A stretch of 64,000 bases of DNA. It comes from Marinobacter salinexigens (GTDB taxonomy: Bacteria > Pseudomonadota > Gammaproteobacteria > Pseudomonadales > Oleiphilaceae). Location of the stretch: assembly GCF_008370345.1 (NCBI RefSeq), contig NZ_VTUU01000007.1, positions 124,001 through 188,000 on the forward strand, written 5' to 3'. How positions within the stretch are numbered: position 1 is the first letter of the stretch; every line of letters starts with the position of its first letter. Positions 54,947 to 63,826 of this stretch are shown here, in pieces. The translations under genes and the position numbers were made by a program. The notes under the pieces were generated by a model. The model saw only the letters and a list, made by a program, of their open reading frames with translations, was not told the DNA's origin and did not search any database.

Positions 54947-57670
54947 TCAGTGTGCCTGATCCCAGTTGTCGCCAACGCCGGCTTCAACCAGCAGAGGTAC
55001 GTCCAGATCTGCTGCAGACGACATCCGTCTGACCAGCCCATCCCGGATGTCTACCAGGGCGGATTCCCTGACTTCGAGAATAAGTTCATCGTGAACCTGC
55101 ATGGTCATTCGTGCTGTGTCAGCGTGTTCGGTCAGAAGCCAGTTTTCCACGTCGATCATTGCCCGTTTGATAATGTCCGCTGCGGTGCCTTGCATCGGGG
55201 CATTGATAGCTGTCCGCTCGGCAGCCTGCTGCAATTGTTTGTTGCGGGCATTGATCTCGGGAAGGTAAAGCCTCCGGCCGAAGAGGGTTTCGACGAAGCC
55301 GTCCTCATGCGCCTGTTTGCGGATGTTGTCCATGTAGCGGAGTACGCCGGGGTAGCGCTCAAAGTAGCGGTCGATATATTCCTGGGCAACCTTGCGCTCG
55401 ACATCCAGTTGGCGTGAGAGCCCAAAGGCAGACATGCCGTAGATCAGACCGAAGTTAATGGCTTTCGCACTACGACGTTGGTCACCTGAAACATCCTCGA
55501 CCGGTACGCCAAATACTTCGGCGGCGGTTGCCTTGTGAATGTCTTCGCCCTTTTCAAACGCCGTCAGAAGGCCCTTGTCACCGGACAGGTGGGCCATGAT
55601 GCGCAGTTCAATCTGGGAATAGTCTGCCGCTACCAGTTTGAAGCCTTCAGGGGCAATAAAAGCCTGCCGGATCCTCCTGCCCTGTTCAGTGCGGATAGGG
55701 ATGTTCTGCAGGTTCGGCTCCGACGACGACAATCGTCCGGTTGCGGTGACGGCCTGGTGGTAGGAGGTGTGGATTCTGCCTGTGCGATGGTTGATCAGAC
55801 CTGGCAATGTGTCGGTGTAGGTGGACTTGAGTTTGCTCAGGCTCCGGTGTTCCAGAATCAGTCTGGGCAGTTCATGCTCGTGCGCAAGCTCCTGCAGCAC
55901 GGGCTCTGCGGTGGACGGCGCACCTTTGGGGGTTTTCTTGATAACCGGTAGCCCCATTTTTTCATAGAAGATGGCCTGGAGTTGTTTGGGCGAACCGAGG
56001 TTGAAAGGCTCGCCAGCTACGTCGTGAGCTTCTTTTTCCAGCTCTGCCATGCGCTCGGCCAGTTCCTGGCTGTGCTGTTTCAGAGTGCTGGCGTTAATCA
56101 GGGTTCCCCGTTGCTCCATTCGGGACAGTACCGGCACAAGTGGGAGGTCGATCTCCCGGTAAACGTTCGCCAGTTTGCCGGTTTTCTCGAGCATCGGACT
56201 CAGAGTCTGGTGCAGACGAAGGGTGATATCGGCGTCTTCCGCCGCATAGGGACCGGCTTTTTCCAGTTCGATCTGGTTGAAGGTCAGTTGCTTGGCACCT
56301 TTCCCGGCGATGGATTCAAAAGAGATGGTGTCCTCTCCGAGATACTGCCTGGCCAGGCTGTCCATGTCGTGCCGGGTGAGAACCGAATTGAGCACGTAGG
56401 ATTCGAGCATGGTGTCTTCGGCAATACCTTCAAGGTGGATCCCGTGGTTCGCCAGTACGTTCTTGTCGTATTTCAGATTCTGTCCGACCTTGGCCAGTGC
56501 GGGATCTTCCAGCAACGGCTTCAGTTGTCCCAGAACGTGATCCCTGTCGAGCTGTTCCGGTGCGCCCATGTAGTCATGGGCGAGGGGGACGTAAGCGGCT
56601 TCGCCAGGATGGATGGCGAATGATACGCCCACGACTTCGGCATCCATATATCGGAGACTGGTGGTCTCAGTATCAAAGGCAAACAGATCTGAGGACTTCA
56701 GTCGTTCGATCCAGTCGTCCAGTTCGGACTGGTCCGTGATTATGCTGTAGCTTCTTTCCACGGGCTCAGACGCGTTTTCGGAAGTTGAGGACTGCTCTTC
56801 CGAACTTTCCCCTTTTTCCAGCTCTGCCACCCAGGTGCGGAATTCGTATTCGCGGAACAGTTCGATCAACTGACTGTCGTCTTGCCGGGGAAGTCCCAGA
56901 TCTTCCAGGCCAAATTCAAGGTCTACATCGGTTTTGATGGTGGCGAGTTCCCGGCTCAGGGGCAGGGTTTTGATGGCTTCCCGCAGGTAGTCACCGATCT
57001 TGCCCTTGATCTCGTCCGCATGCTCGATGAGATTGTCCAGGTCCTGATAGGTGCCCAGCCATTTGACGGCGGTTTTCGGGCCGCACTTGTTGACGCCGGG
57101 GATGTTGTCTACCTTGTCGCCAACCAGGGCCAGGTAGTCGATGATCTGTTCTGGTGTTACCCCAAACTTTTCAACAACGCCGTCCCGGTCCATGGTGGTG
57201 TCGGTCATGGTGTTGTTAAGGATAACGTGATCACTGACCAGTTGGGCCATGTCCTTGTCGCCGGTTGAAATGACCACGTCGATGCCCTTGCTGGTGGCTT
57301 CGTGGGCCAGGGTGCCGATAACGTCATCGGCTTCCACTTCGGGGACAATCAGTAGTGGCAGCCCCATTGCACGTACGATGTCGTGAATGGGTGCGATCTG
57401 CATGGCGAGGTCTTCTGGCATGGGTGGACGGTTGGCCTTGTATTCCTCATACATGTCGTGCCTGAAGGTTTTGCCTTTAGCATCGAACGCTACGACAACT
57501 TTCGACCCCGGGAAGTCCTGCTCCAGCCGGCGAAGCATGCTGATGACGCCTTTGATGGCTCCGGTTGGATGATTCTTGCTGGTGGTCAGGGGTGGTAGCG
57601 CGTGGTAAGCACGGAAAAGGTAGGACGATCCGTCCACAAGAACCACCGGTGGGATCTTTTGCTCAGTCAT
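54947..57670 (-). CDS. polA: DNA polymerase I
   Basis: A 907-residue family A polymerase for repair and Okazaki fragment processing. The 5' nuclease domain (residues 1-290, DGSSYLFRAYHALPPL), an intact 3'-5' exonuclease (FAFDTETTSLRYMDAEVVGV, with DxE) and the polymerase domain with LVAADYSQIELRIMAHLSGD and MQVHDELILEV are all complete. The ATG at 57670 was used; a 24-residue upstream extension lacks a ribosome site and overlaps the leader of the divergent DUF2782 gene. Confidence 0.97.
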   Translation of the reverse strand: MTEQKIPPVVLVDGSSYLFRAYHALPPLTTSKNHPTGAIKGVISMLRRLEQDFPGSKVVVAFDAKGKTFRHDMYEEYKANRPPMPEDLAMQIAPIHDIVRAMGLPLLIVPEVEADDVIGTLAHEATSKGIDVVISTGDKDMAQLVSDHVILNNTMTDTTMDRDGVVEKFGVTPEQIIDYLALVGDKVDNIPGVNKCGPKTAVKWLGTYQDLDNLIEHADEIKGKIGDYLREAIKTLPLSRELATIKTDVDLEFGLEDLGLPRQDDSQLIELFREYEFRTWVAELEKGESSEEQSSTSENASEPVERSYSIITDQSELDDWIERLKSSDLFAFDTETTSLRYMDAEVVGVSFAIHPGEAAYVPLAHDYMGAPEQLDRDHVLGQLKPLLEDPALAKVGQNLKYDKNVLANHGIHLEGIAEDTMLESYVLNSVLTRHDMDSLARQYLGEDTISFESIAGKGAKQLTFNQIELEKAGPYAAEDADITLRLHQTLSPMLEKTGKLANVYREIDLPLVPVLSRMEQRGTLINASTLKQHSQELAERMAELEKEAHDVAGEPFNLGSPKQLQAIFYEKMGLPVIKKTPKGAPSTAEPVLQELAHEHELPRLILEHRSLSKLKSTYTDTLPGLINHRTGRIHTSYHQAVTATGRLSSSEPNLQNIPIRTEQGRRIRQAFIAPEGFKLVAADYSQIELRIMAHLSGDKGLLTAFEKGEDIHKATAAEVFGVPVEDVSGDQRRSAKAINFGLIYGMSAFGLSRQLDVERKVAQEYIDRYFERYPGVLRYMDNIRKQAHEDGFVETLFGRRLYLPEINARNKQLQQAAERTAINAPMQGTAADIIKRAMIDVENWLLTEHADTARMTMQVHDELILEVRESALVDIRDGLVRRMSSAADLDVPLLVEAGVGDNWDQAH

Positions 57671-57759
57671 GTCAAAACAGGTCCGGATTCTGATTGAAGC
57701 GTGTGTTGGCTTGTGCAACTCTGTACTTAACTTTGGATGCACGAAAGGGTACCACGAAA

Positions 57760-58092
57760 ATGAAACGAATCACCGTCGCAGCGCTGGTGTTTGCATCGTC
57801 AGCGGCATTGGCTCAGGAGACTGGCGGTCTGGATGAAACGCTGGTTGAGACGCCTGACGAGCCGGTTGTGATTTCGGATTACCAGTCCACGTCCGAAGGA
57901 CCGCAGATCGTGATCCGCCCGGGGGAAAACAAGGTGTTCTATGAGTATCGGGTGAATGGCCAGCTCATGGAGATCAAAGTGGTTCCGGAGGCCGGGCCTG
58001 AATACTATCTTGTTCCAGCTGATGGGGGTGGCTGGATCCGGGAAACCGATTCGGACATGCTGATCCCCAGCTGGGTTCTGTTCCGCTGGTAG
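57760..58092 (+). CDS. DUF2782 small secreted protein
   Basis: A 110-residue protein with a signal peptide (MKRITVAALVFASSAALAQE). The mature domain carries the DUF2782 pattern: IRPGENKVFYEYRVNGQLMEIKVVPEAGPEYYLVPADGGGW. The function is unknown. It is divergent from polA, the same neighbour as in Pseudomonas. An upstream in-frame ATG adds 22 unlikely residues without a signal. It is convergent with the lipoprotein gene, 24 bases apart. Confidence 0.87.
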   Translation: MKRITVAALVFASSAALAQETGGLDETLVETPDEPVVISDYQSTSEGPQIVIRPGENKVFYEYRVNGQLMEIKVVPEAGPEYYLVPADGGGWIRETDSDMLIPSWVLFRW

Positions 58093-58116
58093 TTGCCTGA
58101 TTCCCTGTCAGAGAGC

Positions 58117-58617
58117 TCAGATCAGGTCAGCGGTGACGGGATCTGAGCGCTGGCTTTCCAGGCCATTCACGTCGACTGTCGTAATGGCAAACTCATAGGC
58201 GCCCGCCGAAAAATCACCAAGTGTAAAGCTGGTTACTGAAGGATCGTTGATCGGGATGATGCTGTAACTGTCCTGATGGCGTAACCGGTAATAGATACGG
58301 AAACCCGCAATCTGGCCCGGACTCAGGGCGCTTCCATCTTCCCGGGTAAGTGGGGGATTCCAGGACAGTGTTTTGGGCTCACTGGACACCGCGCGCTGTA
58401 GCGTTTCGGGGCCGGTTTGTCCAAATGTATCCAGAAGGCTGTTTGTTGCGAGGTCGATGCGGTTCTCTGCCAGTTCAGATGCCTGGGACGCGGTGGTGCG
58501 GGCCGCTCTGTCGTCTTCCTGGCAGCCACCAAGAAACACCGCCAGCGATAGTACGAGAGCGGGCAAAACGTACTCCGTTGGGCACGGTTTCCGGTGTCCT
58601 GCTGAAAGAGAAGTCAT
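58117..58617 (-). CDS. Lipoprotein with fibronectin type III-like domain
   Basis: A 166-residue lipoprotein: signal peptide ending in the lipobox LGGC (Cys32), a linker of about 40 residues, then one Fn3-like beta-sandwich (about 78-166). It carries the typical LSWNPP strand, GFRIYYRLRHQDSY, and the EFAITTVDVNGLESQRSDPV ending. The role is not evident; such modules bind surfaces or partners. It is monocistronic, convergent with DUF2782. Confidence 0.8.
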   Translation of the reverse strand: MTSLSAGHRKPCPTEYVLPALVLSLAVFLGGCQEDDRAARTTASQASELAENRIDLATNSLLDTFGQTGPETLQRAVSSEPKTLSWNPPLTREDGSALSPGQIAGFRIYYRLRHQDSYSIIPINDPSVTSFTLGDFSAGAYEFAITTVDVNGLESQRSDPVTADLI

Positions 58618-58869
58618 GGTTTACTCGCGTCGGGGCGTGTGCGCTCTTCGGCGTTACGCCTCTATAAACTATGGGCAGCATTATGCCGGAGGAGGGTGTG
58701 GGATCAAGTGAAGAATCTGTAAAAATACCTACCGCACACCTGTGCCTCTTTTAGTATGAACATTCTAATTTTTATCCGTAACTTGATACCTGAAATTTGA
58801 GGAAAGGCTTTCTGGGCCGTCCAGGGTCCATGAGTTTGAGATCTTTCAGATAAATCGAGGAGAAGTGTT

Positions 58870-59295
58870 ATGGGTAAACTCAAGAGCTATCAGGAACAGA
58901 TTCAGGAAATCGTGGAAAAGGGCATCAACGCGGCTGAAGAGCAGCAGAAGAAGCTGGCCGCAAAGCCTTTCGAATACGCTGAGAAGCTGGAAAGCGAAGT
59001 GCGCGAGTACAGCGTCAAGACTCTGCGTGATCGTTACACTGGCTATAGCGAAAACCTGTTCGAGCAATTGCGCAGCCTGAACACCCGTTTTGGTAACTTT
59101 GCTGCAGATCTGGTTGCCAAGCTTGAGAAAGAAGCAGCCGAAGGTGCGGACGCTGTTTCCGAAGCGGCTGAAGAAGTTGCTGAAGCGGCAGAATCTGCCA
59201 AGAAAGCCGTTGCAGCCAAGAAGCCTGCGGCTCGCAAGGCCCCGGCACGCAAGCCTGCGTCTGCGGCGAAGAAGGCGACGACTGCGTCTGCCTGA
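58870..59295 (+). CDS. Phasin-family protein with histone H1-like tail
   Basis: A 141-residue protein. The first 85 residues are amphipathic helix (MGKLKSYQEQIQEIVEKGINAAEEQQKKLAAKP), typical of phasins that coat polyhydroxyalkanoate or lipid granules. The last 40 residues are Ala/Lys/Pro-rich (AVAAKKPAARKAPARKPA), like the DNA-binding tail of PhaF. Its real substrate, PHA or wax/triacylglycerol granules, cannot be told here; no PHA synthase gene adjoins it. GAGGAGA precedes the start. It is monocistronic, with an AT-rich upstream region and a strong terminator. Confidence 0.87.
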   Translation: MGKLKSYQEQIQEIVEKGINAAEEQQKKLAAKPFEYAEKLESEVREYSVKTLRDRYTGYSENLFEQLRSLNTRFGNFAADLVAKLEKEAAEGADAVSEAAEEVAEAAESAKKAVAAKKPAARKAPARKPASAAKKATTASA

Positions 59296-59340
59296 TACAG
59301 CGTAGGTGCGGCGGCTCGCGGAAAGGCTGCCGAACTGAAA

Positions 59341-59373
59341 AAAAGGGAAGCACGAAAGTGCCTCCCTTTTTTT
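59341..59373. terminator. Intrinsic terminator after the phasin gene
   Basis: GGGAAGCAC / GTGCCTCCC with a GAAA loop (one mismatch), flanked by A and seven T. It serves the phasin gene and, in the other direction, the DUF4124 gene. Confidence 0.85.
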
Positions 59374-59391
59374 ATGCTGCCAGCAGGGGAA

Positions 59392-60060
59392 TCAGTTCTG
59401 TGATGCCGCCTGGGGTTCCTGGGATTGGGGGGTCAGGGGCAGAGTTCGGCTCTCACCGGTGATTTCTTCCAGTCGCTCGATGTCTTTCAGGTAGTCGGCC
59501 TTGAGGGCCTCGATATCCTGGCTCTGGGCATTGATTTCCTTCTCGATGTCGCGAATCTGAGATTCCAGACGGCGGATCTTGTTGAGGCTGGCTTCGGGAA
59601 TGTTGCGTCCGGCCCGCTCCATGTTGGCCGCCCGGCTCTGTTCACTATCCAACTGGCTGGAGATTACGGAAATGTTGCCGCGCTTGAGCTGTATGAGGCT
59701 GTCCAGTTCGACGATTTTCCGGTGCATGGCCTGTACAGCCTGATCTGGATGGCTGAAGCGTTTCAGGAGCAGGCGGTCTTTTTCATGCTGGGCTTCCCGG
59801 GCTTTCTGACGCTGATTTTCGGCCTCCCTGGCGGCAATTTCTTCAGCTGTGGGGGCTGGAGCGATGGTCTCGATAACGCGGCCATTCGATCCAAGAATCT
59901 CATAGCCACGCCGGGTGGCTTCCTGGGGAATGGTGTTGCTGATGACGGGGCGACCGTTTTCGTCCTTGTAACGGTACATGTCCGCTTCTGCTGCCGTCAC
60001 AATTCCAAGTGTCAGCGTAATGGCTGAAGCGATGTAGCGTATGCTGGAACGGTCGGTCAT
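59392..60060 (-). CDS. DUF4124-domain protein with coiled coil
   Basis: A 222-residue exported protein. The signal peptide (SAITLTLGIVTAAEA) is followed by a DUF4124 domain (MYRYKDENGRPVISNTIPQEATRRGYEIL, residues 27-58), then a long charged coiled coil (about 70-205). DUF4124 is a small periplasmic beta-rich module of unknown function. It follows pyrE by 3 bases, in one leftward unit. Confidence 0.87.
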   Translation of the reverse strand: MTDRSSIRYIASAITLTLGIVTAAEADMYRYKDENGRPVISNTIPQEATRRGYEILGSNGRVIETIAPAPTAEEIAAREAENQRQKAREAQHEKDRLLLKRFSHPDQAVQAMHRKIVELDSLIQLKRGNISVISSQLDSEQSRAANMERAGRNIPEASLNKIRRLESQIRDIEKEINAQSQDIEALKADYLKDIERLEEITGESRTLPLTPQSQEPQAASQN

Positions 60061-60063
60061 TGC

Positions 60064-60702
60064 TCAGACTCCGTAACGATCCCGATATTCGGCGACTTTC
60101 TCTGCGTGGTCGGAGAACTCCGGGTTGGCTTTCAGGTAATCCAGCACCTGTTCCAGCCGGATAATGCTGACCACAGGAATACCGAACTCCTGTTCAACTT
60201 CCTGAATGGCAGACAGCTCTCCGTTACCCTTCTCCTGGCGATCTAGGGCAATCAGTACGCCAGCAGGCTCGGCGCCCTGTGCGCGGATCAGATCGATGGA
60301 TTCGCGTATGGCCGTTCCTGCAGTGATAACATCATCAACAATCAGGATTTTGCCCTTCAATGGTGCGCCAACAATGTTGCCGCCCTCTCCATGATCTTTC
60401 TTTTCCTTGCGGTTAAAGGCAAATGGTTTGCTGTTACCGTCTGTAGCCAGGGCCATGGCCGTGACTGTAGCCAACGGAATGCCCTTATAGGCAGGTCCGA
60501 AAATAATGTCATAATTCAGGCCGCTGCGTTCAATGGCGGCGGCATAGGCTTTGCTTAGCTGGAGCAGGTCGTCTCCAGTGTTGAAAAGCCCGGCGTTAAA
60601 GAAGTAGGGGCTGGTGCGGCCGGACTTCAAGGTAAATTCACCAAAGCGCAGTACGTTTCGGCGGATCGCAAATTCAATGAAATTCTGCTGATAGTCGTGC
60701 AT
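60064..60702 (-). CDS. pyrE: Orotate phosphoribosyltransferase
   Basis: A 212-residue enzyme of pyrimidine synthesis: orotate plus PRPP to OMP. The PRPP signature is [17 protein letters not shown], and the catalytic loop [12 protein letters not shown] is intact. It is the first gene of the leftward pair with the DUF4124 gene and is divergent from the crc-like gene. Confidence 0.96.
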   Translation of the reverse strand: MHDYQQNFIEFAIRRNVLRFGEFTLKSGRTSPYFFNAGLFNTGDDLLQLSKAYAAAIERSGLNYDIIFGPAYKGIPLATVTAMALATDGNSKPFAFNRKEKKDHGEGGNIVGAPLKGKILIVDDVITAGTAIRESIDLIRAQGAEPAGVLIALDRQEKGNGELSAIQEVEQEFGIPVVSIIRLEQVLDYLKANPEFSDHAEKVAEYRDRYGV

Positions 60703-60728
60703 GACAAGGCTTCTGGCGGGTGTGGATC

Positions 60729-60756
60729 TTTAAATAACGCTTAAAAACGGTATCAT
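60729..60756 (+). promoter_or_regulatory. Candidate promoter of the crc-like gene
   Basis: TTTAAA and TATCAT spaced 16 bases, in the 81-base gap between the divergent pyrE and crc-like genes. The start would be about 22 bases before the ATG. Confidence 0.45.
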
Positions 60757-60783
60757 ACACACAAACCGAATCAGGGAACACGT

Positions 60784-61590
60784 ATGCGGGTAGTAACAAT
60801 CAGCGTCAACGGTCTTGCACAGGCTGTCGACAAAGGCTTTTTCGACTGGCTGGCCGACCAGGATGCCGACGTTGTCTGCGTTCAGGATCACCGCATGCGC
60901 GCCTATGAAATTGAGGACATGAACCTGATTCCGGAAGGTTATGAGGCTTACTTCATTGATGGTGAAAAAAATGAAGATGGTGGGGTCGGTATTTATACCC
61001 GTCATTTTCCGAAAGCCATCATGTACGGATTCGCCAATGAACAGGCGGATCGTGAAGGACGGTTTATTCAGGCCGATTTTGACAAGGTCTCTGTCGCCTG
61101 TGTGCTGGCGCCCTGTGCATTAGGGCGTGAAGAAGAAGTCACCGGTGAAGATGATCTGACGGTGCTGGATCACAAAGACGAGTTCATGGAAGCCTTTGGT
61201 CTGCATATGCAGAAGACGCTGCGTAAGCGTCGCCAGTTTATTTTCTGTGCCAACCTGCAGACCGCTCATCATGTGACGGATGCGAGTCCGCTGTACCACA
61301 AGTCTGATTTTTCGGGCTTTCTGCCCCACGAGCGAGCCTGGCTGGACCGTCTGTTTGACGAGATGGGCTGCATCGATGCGTTCCGTGAAATCAACAAGCA
61401 AAGCAATCAGTTTTCGTGGTGGCCCGAGCAGTCTGGCGGTGCGCGGCGGAGTGCAGGTATCCGGGTGGACTATCAGTTGCTGACGCCGGGGATTCGCAAG
61501 ACCATCGAGGATGGCTGGATTGATGATGACACGCGTTTTTCTGATCACGCGCCGGTGATTATGGATTACGACATCGAAATCGGTTTTTAA
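60784..61590 (+). CDS. crc: Crc-like catabolite repression control protein (EEP family)
   Basis: A 268-residue exonuclease III-fold protein most like Pseudomonas Crc, which assists Hfq in translational catabolite repression rather than cutting DNA. VVCVQDHRM replaces the ExoIII LQETK segment (catalytic Glu becomes Asp35). The DxN pair reads FCANLQT (Ala156 instead of Asp). NQFSWWP and LDRLFDEMG match Crc. N9, D229 and the final SDHAPV (Asp254/His255) are kept, so some nuclease activity cannot be excluded. The pyrE, crc, rph, yicC neighbourhood is the Pseudomonas crc locus, which supports the call over xthA. Confidence 0.85.
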   Translation: MRVVTISVNGLAQAVDKGFFDWLADQDADVVCVQDHRMRAYEIEDMNLIPEGYEAYFIDGEKNEDGGVGIYTRHFPKAIMYGFANEQADREGRFIQADFDKVSVACVLAPCALGREEEVTGEDDLTVLDHKDEFMEAFGLHMQKTLRKRRQFIFCANLQTAHHVTDASPLYHKSDFSGFLPHERAWLDRLFDEMGCIDAFREINKQSNQFSWWPEQSGGARRSAGIRVDYQLLTPGIRKTIEDGWIDDDTRFSDHAPVIMDYDIEIGF

Positions 61591-61613
61591 ATTTTTGGAT
61601 TTTGGGGGAGGTC

Positions 61614-61719
61614 GCCATTGCGGCGCTGATCCCCCAGAACCACTGCAAGTACGTCCATGTACGCTTGTTTTCGGCCATCCCTGGCCTTCAACATTCTGGG
61701 GGATCAGCGCCGCAATGGC
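61614..61719. repeat. 106-bp element with perfect 26-bp terminal inverted repeats
   Basis: The left arm 61614-61639 (starting GCCATTGCGG) and right arm 61694-61719 (starting TTCTGGGGGA) are exact reverse complements. The 54-base centre holds two smaller palindromic patches: one around AAGTACG/TGTACGCTT and GGCCATCCCTGGCC. No ORF is present. The form suits a palindromic intergenic repeat or MITE-like element, and the RNA would fold into a very stable hairpin between the convergent crc-like and rph genes. Confidence 0.85.
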
Positions 61720-61734
61720 TCCCCAGATATCGAG

Positions 61735-62451
61735 TTAGCTTTCCAGAGCTTCTTTCTGGATTTCAAGCAGCTTTTCAATTCCCTGCTTAGCCAAATCCAG
61801 CATGCTGTCCAGTTCGTTCTTTTCGAACGGTGCGCCTTCAGCGGTGCCCTGAATTTCGATAAAGCCGCCCTGGTCGGTCATGATCACGTTCATGTCGGTT
61901 TCAGCTTCGGAATCTTCCGGGTAGTCCAGGTCGACTACCGGGGTGCCTTTGTAGACGCCAACTGAAAGGGCGGCGATCATCTGTTTCAGCGGGCTCTTCT
62001 TCAGGCGCTTCTCGGCCACCAGATAGTTCAGTGCATCCACCAGCGCAACGCAGCCACCGGTGATGGCGGCGGTGCGGGTGCCACCATCGGCCTGGATAAC
62101 GTCGCAGTCAATAGTAATGGTGTGCTCGCCGAGAGCTTGCAGGTCTACTGCAGCGCGCAGGGAACGGCCAATCAGGCGCTGTATTTCGACGGTACGCCCG
62201 CCTTGCTTGCCTCGCGCGGCTTCGCGGCCCATGCGGCTGCCGGTGGAGCGTGGGAGCATGCCGTATTCTGCTGTAATCCAGCCTTTGCCTTCGCCGCGAA
62301 GGAAGGGGGGAACCTTGTTCTCGACGGAGGCGGTGCAGATCACTTTTGTGTCTCCGAATTCCACCAGGACCGAGCCTTCTGCGTGGCGGGTGTAATTCCG
62401 GGTGATTCGAACGTCTCTGGGTTGTTCGGGCGTTCTGCCGCTTGGTCGCAT
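61735..62451 (-). CDS. rph: Ribonuclease PH
   Basis: Phosphorolytic 3'-5' exoribonuclease that trims tRNA precursors. The start [16 protein letters not shown] (behind AGGAAA) gives 238 residues, the same length as E. coli RNase PH. The core motifs [34 protein letters not shown] and [19 protein letters not shown] are intact. It is divergent from yicC. Unlike E. coli K-12 there is no frameshift. Confidence 0.96.
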   Translation of the reverse strand: MRPSGRTPEQPRDVRITRNYTRHAEGSVLVEFGDTKVICTASVENKVPPFLRGEGKGWITAEYGMLPRSTGSRMGREAARGKQGGRTVEIQRLIGRSLRAAVDLQALGEHTITIDCDVIQADGGTRTAAITGGCVALVDALNYLVAEKRLKKSPLKQMIAALSVGVYKGTPVVDLDYPEDSEAETDMNVIMTDQGGFIEIQGTAEGAPFEKNELDSMLDLAKQGIEKLLEIQKEALES

Positions 62452-62644
62452 AATGTTTCCTGACATCTGTGATGAGTGTCCGGAGAGGAGACTCCGGTCG
62501 AAAAAACTGAAAGGCTGGTGAGTATAACATGGGGATGGTGGTGAAGACGGCCAGGTCTTTTGTCCAGTTCGCCGGGAGTTGTTTGAGCCTGTTACACTCT
62601 TTGATGACTGTTTAATAACTCACACCATTAGGGCCGGAGATATC

Positions 62645-63511
62645 ATGATCCGAAGTATGACTGCGTTTGCAAGGAAGGACACTCAGGGAGACTGGGGAAC
62701 GCTGACTTGCGAGATCCGAACGGTAAATCACCGGTACCTGGAGCCGTCTTTTCGTTTGCCTGAATCCCTTCGAGAGCTGGAAAACGGCTTTCGTGAGGAA
62801 CTCCGTAAACAGCTCAAGCGCGGCAAGGTAGATATTTCGATGCGCCTGCAGTCGGTGGAAAAGGCGTCCCAGAGCTTTGAAATCAACGACGATATGGCCA
62901 AATCGGTCAATGAGGCTGCCAACCATATCAACCGGATGCTTGATAATCCCGCGCATATCAGTGCGCTCGACATAATGCGCTGGCCCGGGGTGTTGTCTGT
63001 GCCTGAGCAGGATTATGGCCCGGCGAAGGCGGCCGCCGCAGCGTTGTTTGCTGACACGGTCGGAGAGCTGGTTACCGTGCGGGAGCGGGAGGGTGAGCGC
63101 CTGCGGCCATTGTTTGACGACCGGTTGTCCGAGATGTCGGAGTTGGTCGCTCAGGTTCGCGCCCTGATGCCCAGCCTCCTTCAGGCTCAGGATAAGTCTC
63201 TTCGTGAGCGTTTCGAAAAGGCTCGTGTCGAGCTGGACCCGGACCGGGTGTCCCAGGAGATGGTGATGCTGGCGCAGAAGAGTGATGTTGCCGAAGAGTT
63301 GGATAGGCTGGATGCCCACATCGGTGAGGTTCAGGATACCCTGATGAAAAACGATGCGATCGGTCGTCGCCTCGATTTTCTCATGCAGGAACTGAACCGC
63401 GAGGCTAACACGCTGAGCAGTAAGAGTATTGATGCTGGGGTGACTCGTACGGCGGTCGACCTGAAGGTCCTGATTGAGCAGATGAGGGAACAGATCCAAA
63501 ATATCGAATAG
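62645..63511 (+). CDS. yicC: YicC-family endoribonuclease
   Basis: A 288-residue protein, full length (E. coli 287). MIRSMTAFAR is the conserved start; LRAINHRYLE-like IRTVNHRYLEPSFRLPESLRELE and the C-terminal FLMQELNREANTLSSKS and LIEQMREQIQNIE are intact. YicC is an RNase reported to act on small RNAs in E. coli. The 3' end abuts an integrase-bearing region but the reading frame still ends normally, as expected if the element restored the gene end on insertion. Confidence 0.95.
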   Translation: MIRSMTAFARKDTQGDWGTLTCEIRTVNHRYLEPSFRLPESLRELENGFREELRKQLKRGKVDISMRLQSVEKASQSFEINDDMAKSVNEAANHINRMLDNPAHISALDIMRWPGVLSVPEQDYGPAKAAAAALFADTVGELVTVREREGERLRPLFDDRLSEMSELVAQVRALMPSLLQAQDKSLRERFEKARVELDPDRVSQEMVMLAQKSDVAEELDRLDAHIGEVQDTLMKNDAIGRRLDFLMQELNREANTLSSKSIDAGVTRTAVDLKVLIEQMREQIQNIE

Positions 63512-63540
63512 TTTTTTCACCCGTCCAAGAATGTCTTAGA

Positions 63541-63576
63541 AGCCCTGTTATTTGCTTGTAAATACAGGGCTTTTTT
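63541..63576 (+). terminator. Intrinsic terminator after yicC
   Basis: AGCCCTG-T-TATTT and AAATA-CAGGGCT form the stem (one bulge), followed by six T and further T-rich sequence. It lies 30 bases after the yicC stop and may belong to the island side of the junction. Confidence 0.8.
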
Positions 63577-63630
63577 ATTTTTCCCGTCCAAATCGGTTTA
63601 CAGATGTCCGTTACCAACTACCTGTTTAGT

Positions 63631-63783
63631 GGTGGGCAGAATGGTGGGCAGCCCCCTCATTTTTGCTCAATAAGCATTTTGCGGTGAGCAAATTGGTGGG
63701 CAGTAAGTTACCCAATTTTCGCATTTAACTCGCCACCACAACAGGTTAGCTGCTGATTCAATAAGCAAATCGGTGGTGGGCAG
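63631..63783 (+). repeat. Four direct GGTGGGCAG repeats, candidate integrase arm sites
   Basis: GGTGGGCAG occurs at 63631, 63643, 63695 and 63775 (each 9 bases), all in the same orientation. A second word TCAATAAGCA precedes the last two (63667-63676, 63758-63767). Clustered direct repeats between an attachment site and int are typical of arm-type binding sites of lambda-like recombinases. The spacing is irregular, so this is not CRISPR. Confidence 0.7.
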
Positions 63784-63826
63784 CCATTATTGCCCCCTCC
63801 ATTATTTCAGCAACTATGGAGTAAAC

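Noticed and set aside
58618..58869. Regulatory RNA upstream of the phasin gene
   Set aside because: The 252-base gap is AT-rich with possible promoter boxes but no stable structure or ORF could be supported.
60784..61590. Exonuclease III (xthA) identity
   Set aside because: Key catalytic residues are changed as in Crc, and the pyrE-rph-yicC neighbourhood is the crc locus.
63631..63783. Possible CRISPR-like repeat array
   Set aside because: The GGTGGGCAG copies are only 9 bases, irregularly spaced (12, 52 and 80 bases) and next to an integrase; no spacers of constant length and no cas genes.
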